Shown here piece after piece: positions 62,068 to 64,000 of a stretch of 64,000 nucleotides of DNA. The position numbers and the translations under genes were made by a program. Below the pieces are notes generated by a model that was given only the letters and a program-made list of their open reading frames with translations, searched no databases and was not told the DNA's origin. Origin of the DNA: Peribacillus kribbensis DSM 17871 (GTDB lineage: Bacteria > Bacillota > Bacilli > Bacillales > DSM-1321); NCBI RefSeq assembly GCF_000430765.1, contig NZ_KE387240.1, forward strand, positions 62,001 through 126,000. The letters are read 5' to 3'. Numbering within the stretch: the stretch's first letter is position 1; every line of letters starts with the position of its first letter.

Positions 62068-62898
62068 GTGTCAGGAATCGCTGCAATTATCAAGAAGGGC
62101 ATTATTTTCACAATCGTTTCTTTTGCTGCTGTTTCATTTACAGGAAGAGCAGAAGCCTTCACCAATCAGGTCATTCAAAGAGGAGCATCAGGGGATGATG
62201 TCATTGAACTTCAAGCCAGACTTCAGAACATCGGCTATTACAAAGGGAAAATAGACGGTGTATTTGGCTGGAGCACCTACTGGGCACTGAGGAATTTCCA
62301 GAAGTCATTCGGACTCCCGATTGATGGCCTTGCAGGCGGATCCACAAAAAATAAACTTGTAAAGTCTTCTAACTTCAATCGGGCATTCGTTCATGAACAA
62401 ATCAGGAAAGGAAACAACTTTACCTATTATGGCGGTGTCCCGCTTAATCAGCAGGTTAAACCGGGTGGAAAAGGAAAACAGGCTGCTAGAGGGAACGGCG
62501 CGAAAAAAAGCACAACAACAGCTGTCAATACGCCCAATGGTTTTTCCCAGAATGATATCCAGCTTCTGGCAAATGCTGTTTATGGAGAGGCGAGGGGCGA
62601 GCCTTATGTGGGACAGGTGGCAGTAGCAGCAGTTATTTTAAATCGGCTTGAAAGCCCGGTATTCCCTCATTCCATATCTGGTGTAATTTTTGAGCCGGGA
62701 GCCTTTACAGCTGTTTCGGACGGCCAAATCTGGCTGACCCCTAATCAAACATCTAAAAAAGCAGTTTTGGACGCCATTAACGGATGGGATCCCACAGGAA
62801 ATGCCTTATATTATTTCAATCCAGAAACAGCCACAAGCAGATGGATATGGTCAAGGCCGCAGATTAAGCAAATAGGGAAGCATATTTTTTGTAAATAG
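62068..62898 (+). CDS. sleB: Spore cortex-lytic enzyme SleB
   Basis: A 276-residue exported protein. Signal peptide (about 1-31, cleavage near AEA/FTN); a peptidoglycan-binding domain (VIQRGASGDDVIELQARLQN, FGWSTYWALRNFQKSFGLPI); a linker; then the hydrolase_2 catalytic domain with AVYGEARGEPYVGQVAVAAV (catalytic Glu) and GNALYYFNPETATSRWIWSR. It is a lytic transglycosylase that degrades cortex muramic-delta-lactam peptidoglycan during germination. GTG 62068 has AAAAGGAG 10 nt upstream; the ATG at 62020 lacks a site. Directly followed by ypeB. Confidence 0.94.
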   Translation: MSGIAAIIKKGIIFTIVSFAAVSFTGRAEAFTNQVIQRGASGDDVIELQARLQNIGYYKGKIDGVFGWSTYWALRNFQKSFGLPIDGLAGGSTKNKLVKSSNFNRAFVHEQIRKGNNFTYYGGVPLNQQVKPGGKGKQAARGNGAKKSTTTAVNTPNGFSQNDIQLLANAVYGEARGEPYVGQVAVAAVILNRLESPVFPHSISGVIFEPGAFTAVSDGQIWLTPNQTSKKAVLDAINGWDPTGNALYYFNPETATSRWIWSRPQIKQIGKHIFCK

Positions 62899-62909
62899 GA
62901 GTGAAAAAT

Positions 62910-64000
62910 ATGATCAAGAATATCGTCATTGCTGTACTGGCGGTTGTTGTGGCTGCCACCGGCTATTGGGGATACCAGCAGCGCCAGGCAAAAAATTCAG
63001 TGCAGATTCACGCCGAAAATAATTACCAGCAGGCATTCCATGACCTAACCTACCAGGTGGACCTTCTTCATGATAAGATTGGCACCAGCTTAGCCATGAA
63101 TTCGAAAAAATCCCTTTCCCCAGCTCTGGCGGATGTATGGAGAATTTCTTCTCAAGCTAATATGGATATTGGACATCTCCCCTTGAGTGTACTCCCTTTT
63201 AACAAAACGGAAGAATTTCTATCAAATGTAGGGAATTTCAGCTACAAAGCCTCTGTACGGGATCTTGAAAAAGAGCCGCTTAATGGTAAGGAATATAAGA
63301 CGCTCCAGAGCCTCTACCAGCAGGCGAACACCATTCAAAACGAGCTAAGGAAAGTTCAATATCAGGTTTTGAAGAAGAATCTCCGCTGGATTGATGCGGA
63401 AAAAGCCATGGCATCCAGGGAAGAAAAATCCGATAATACGATTGTAGATGGATTTAGAGCGGTAGAAGAGAAGTCGGTCGGCTACTCGGAAAAGTCCGAT
63501 TTTGATGCTGCATATACAACGATGAATAAAAAAGACCAGAACTTTAACCATCTAAAAGGCAGAGAAATCACCAAGAAGGAAGCGGCAGCCATTGCTAAAA
63601 AATATTCCGGGGTTAATAAGGCAAAGTCACGGGTTACAAGCAATAAGAAAGGCTCTGACTTTGAATTTTATAGTGTAAACCTTGACCTTCCGGGTACAAA
63701 GGGCGAGGTGAATATGGATATTACCAAAAAAGGAGGATATCCAATCTGGCTGATTAATACCAGAAAGATCAAAGGAAGCAAAATAAGTCTGAATCAGGCA
63801 GCAAACAGTGCTGCACAATTTTTAAAAAGCAATAAATTTTCTTCTCTCGATTTATATGAAAGCGCTCAGTATGATAATATCGGAATCTTTAATTTCGTTA
63901 CAAATGATAAAGGGGTCAGAATTTATCCGGATTCTATCCGGGTCAAGGTAGCACTGGATAACGGCAGGATCGTGGGATTTTCAGCAGACGATTATCTTCA
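62910..64000 (+). CDS. ypeB: Germination protein YpeB, 3' end outside window
   Basis: The frame from ATG 62910 is open to the window edge (363 codons). An N-terminal helix (IVIAVLAVVVAATGYWGY, 4-21) is followed by a long helical segment and PepSY-type repeats (EITKKEAAAIAKKYSG, ISLNQAANSAAQFLKSNKFS). YpeB is required for SleB to localise and stay stable in spores, and SleB for YpeB. AGGAG sits at the sleB stop, 11 bp before, so the pair is co-transcribed as in all bacilli. About 80-90 residues are missing at the C-terminus compared with B. subtilis. Confidence 0.9.
   Translation, partial: MIKNIVIAVLAVVVAATGYWGYQQRQAKNSVQIHAENNYQQAFHDLTYQVDLLHDKIGTSLAMNSKKSLSPALADVWRISSQANMDIGHLPLSVLPFNKTEEFLSNVGNFSYKASVRDLEKEPLNGKEYKTLQSLYQQANTIQNELRKVQYQVLKKNLRWIDAEKAMASREEKSDNTIVDGFRAVEEKSVGYSEKSDFDAAYTTMNKKDQNFNHLKGREITKKEAAAIAKKYSGVNKAKSRVTSNKKGSDFEFYSVNLDLPGTKGEVNMDITKKGGYPIWLINTRKIKGSKISLNQAANSAAQFLKSNKFSSLDLYESAQYDNIGIFNFVTNDKGVRIYPDSIRVKVALDNGRIVGFSADDYL

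Overview
The window is chromosomal DNA of an endospore-forming Firmicute of the Bacillaceae. Gene content and order follow the Bacillus subtilis yqj-yqk-xerD-spoIIA-lysA-scp-res-sig-recQ-gud-sleB segment almost gene for gene. Moderate GC, strong GGAGG-type ribosome binding sites, frequent GTG/TTG starts and dispersed hairpin repeats suggest a Cytobacillus/Mesobacillus/Priestia-like soil or marine relative. The left end holds the 3' end of a gas-vesicle cluster (a very acidic gvpT-like gene and gvpU).

Layout. 1-2.2 kb: gas-vesicle genes. 2.3-7 kb: yqjP/yqjQ enzymes, a HAD-phosphatase pseudogene with two amber codons, and an ECF sigma factor with a DUF4179 anti-sigma factor behind an ECF-type promoter. 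7-14.9 kb: SOS-controlled Y-family polymerase with a YolD-like partner, CDGSH protein, yqkB, yqkD, yqkE, yqkF, a short mciZ gene, nudF, endonuclease-Q-like yqxK and a GNAT acetyltransferase. 14.9-24.8 kb: spoIIM, fur, yqzK, xerD, the nucleoside salvage operon deoB-pupG-pdp, dacF and the spoIIA operon (spoIIAA-spoIIAB-sigF). 25-30.7 kb: a shortened spoVA locus (AA, AB, AEa only), lysA, ypuA, a solitary ribT, ypuF. 31-37.8 kb: scpA-scpB, two small genes, an extended superoxide dismutase, dacB-spmA-spmB, rluB. 38-46.7 kb: resABC, resDE, sigX-rsiX. 46.8-50.7 kb: PHP phosphatase, serA, FMN riboswitch with ribU, ferredoxin. 51-64 kb: ypbB-recQ-ypbD-ypbE, ypbF, a membrane protein, ypbG, ypbH, gudB, a four-copy hairpin repeat cluster, ypdA, prsW, sleB and the start of ypeB.

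How the genes work together. Much of the window serves sporulation and germination: sigF with its anti-sigma and anti-anti-sigma factors, sigma-E-type promoters before spoIIM, dacB and mciZ, the cortex genes dacB/spmAB, the spore-membrane SpoVA proteins, and the germination pair sleB/ypeB. A second theme is redox and respiration (resABCDE, fur, ypdA, superoxide dismutase, ferredoxin, CDGSH protein). A third is envelope stress (two ECF sigma systems, prsW).

The least explained elements are noncoding. A roughly 200-bp array of a degenerate 9-mer (consensus AWTGATCCG) recurs every 20-21 bp between pdp and dacF. There are two families of dispersed palindromic repeats, one forming a head-to-tail cluster of four at 59.1-59.9 kb. 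A hairpin at 55.72 kb uses one arm both as a possible terminator stem and as the ribosome binding site of the next gene. No tRNA, rRNA, CRISPR array, insertion sequence or prophage was seen. All calls were made by reading the sequence; no database search was run.
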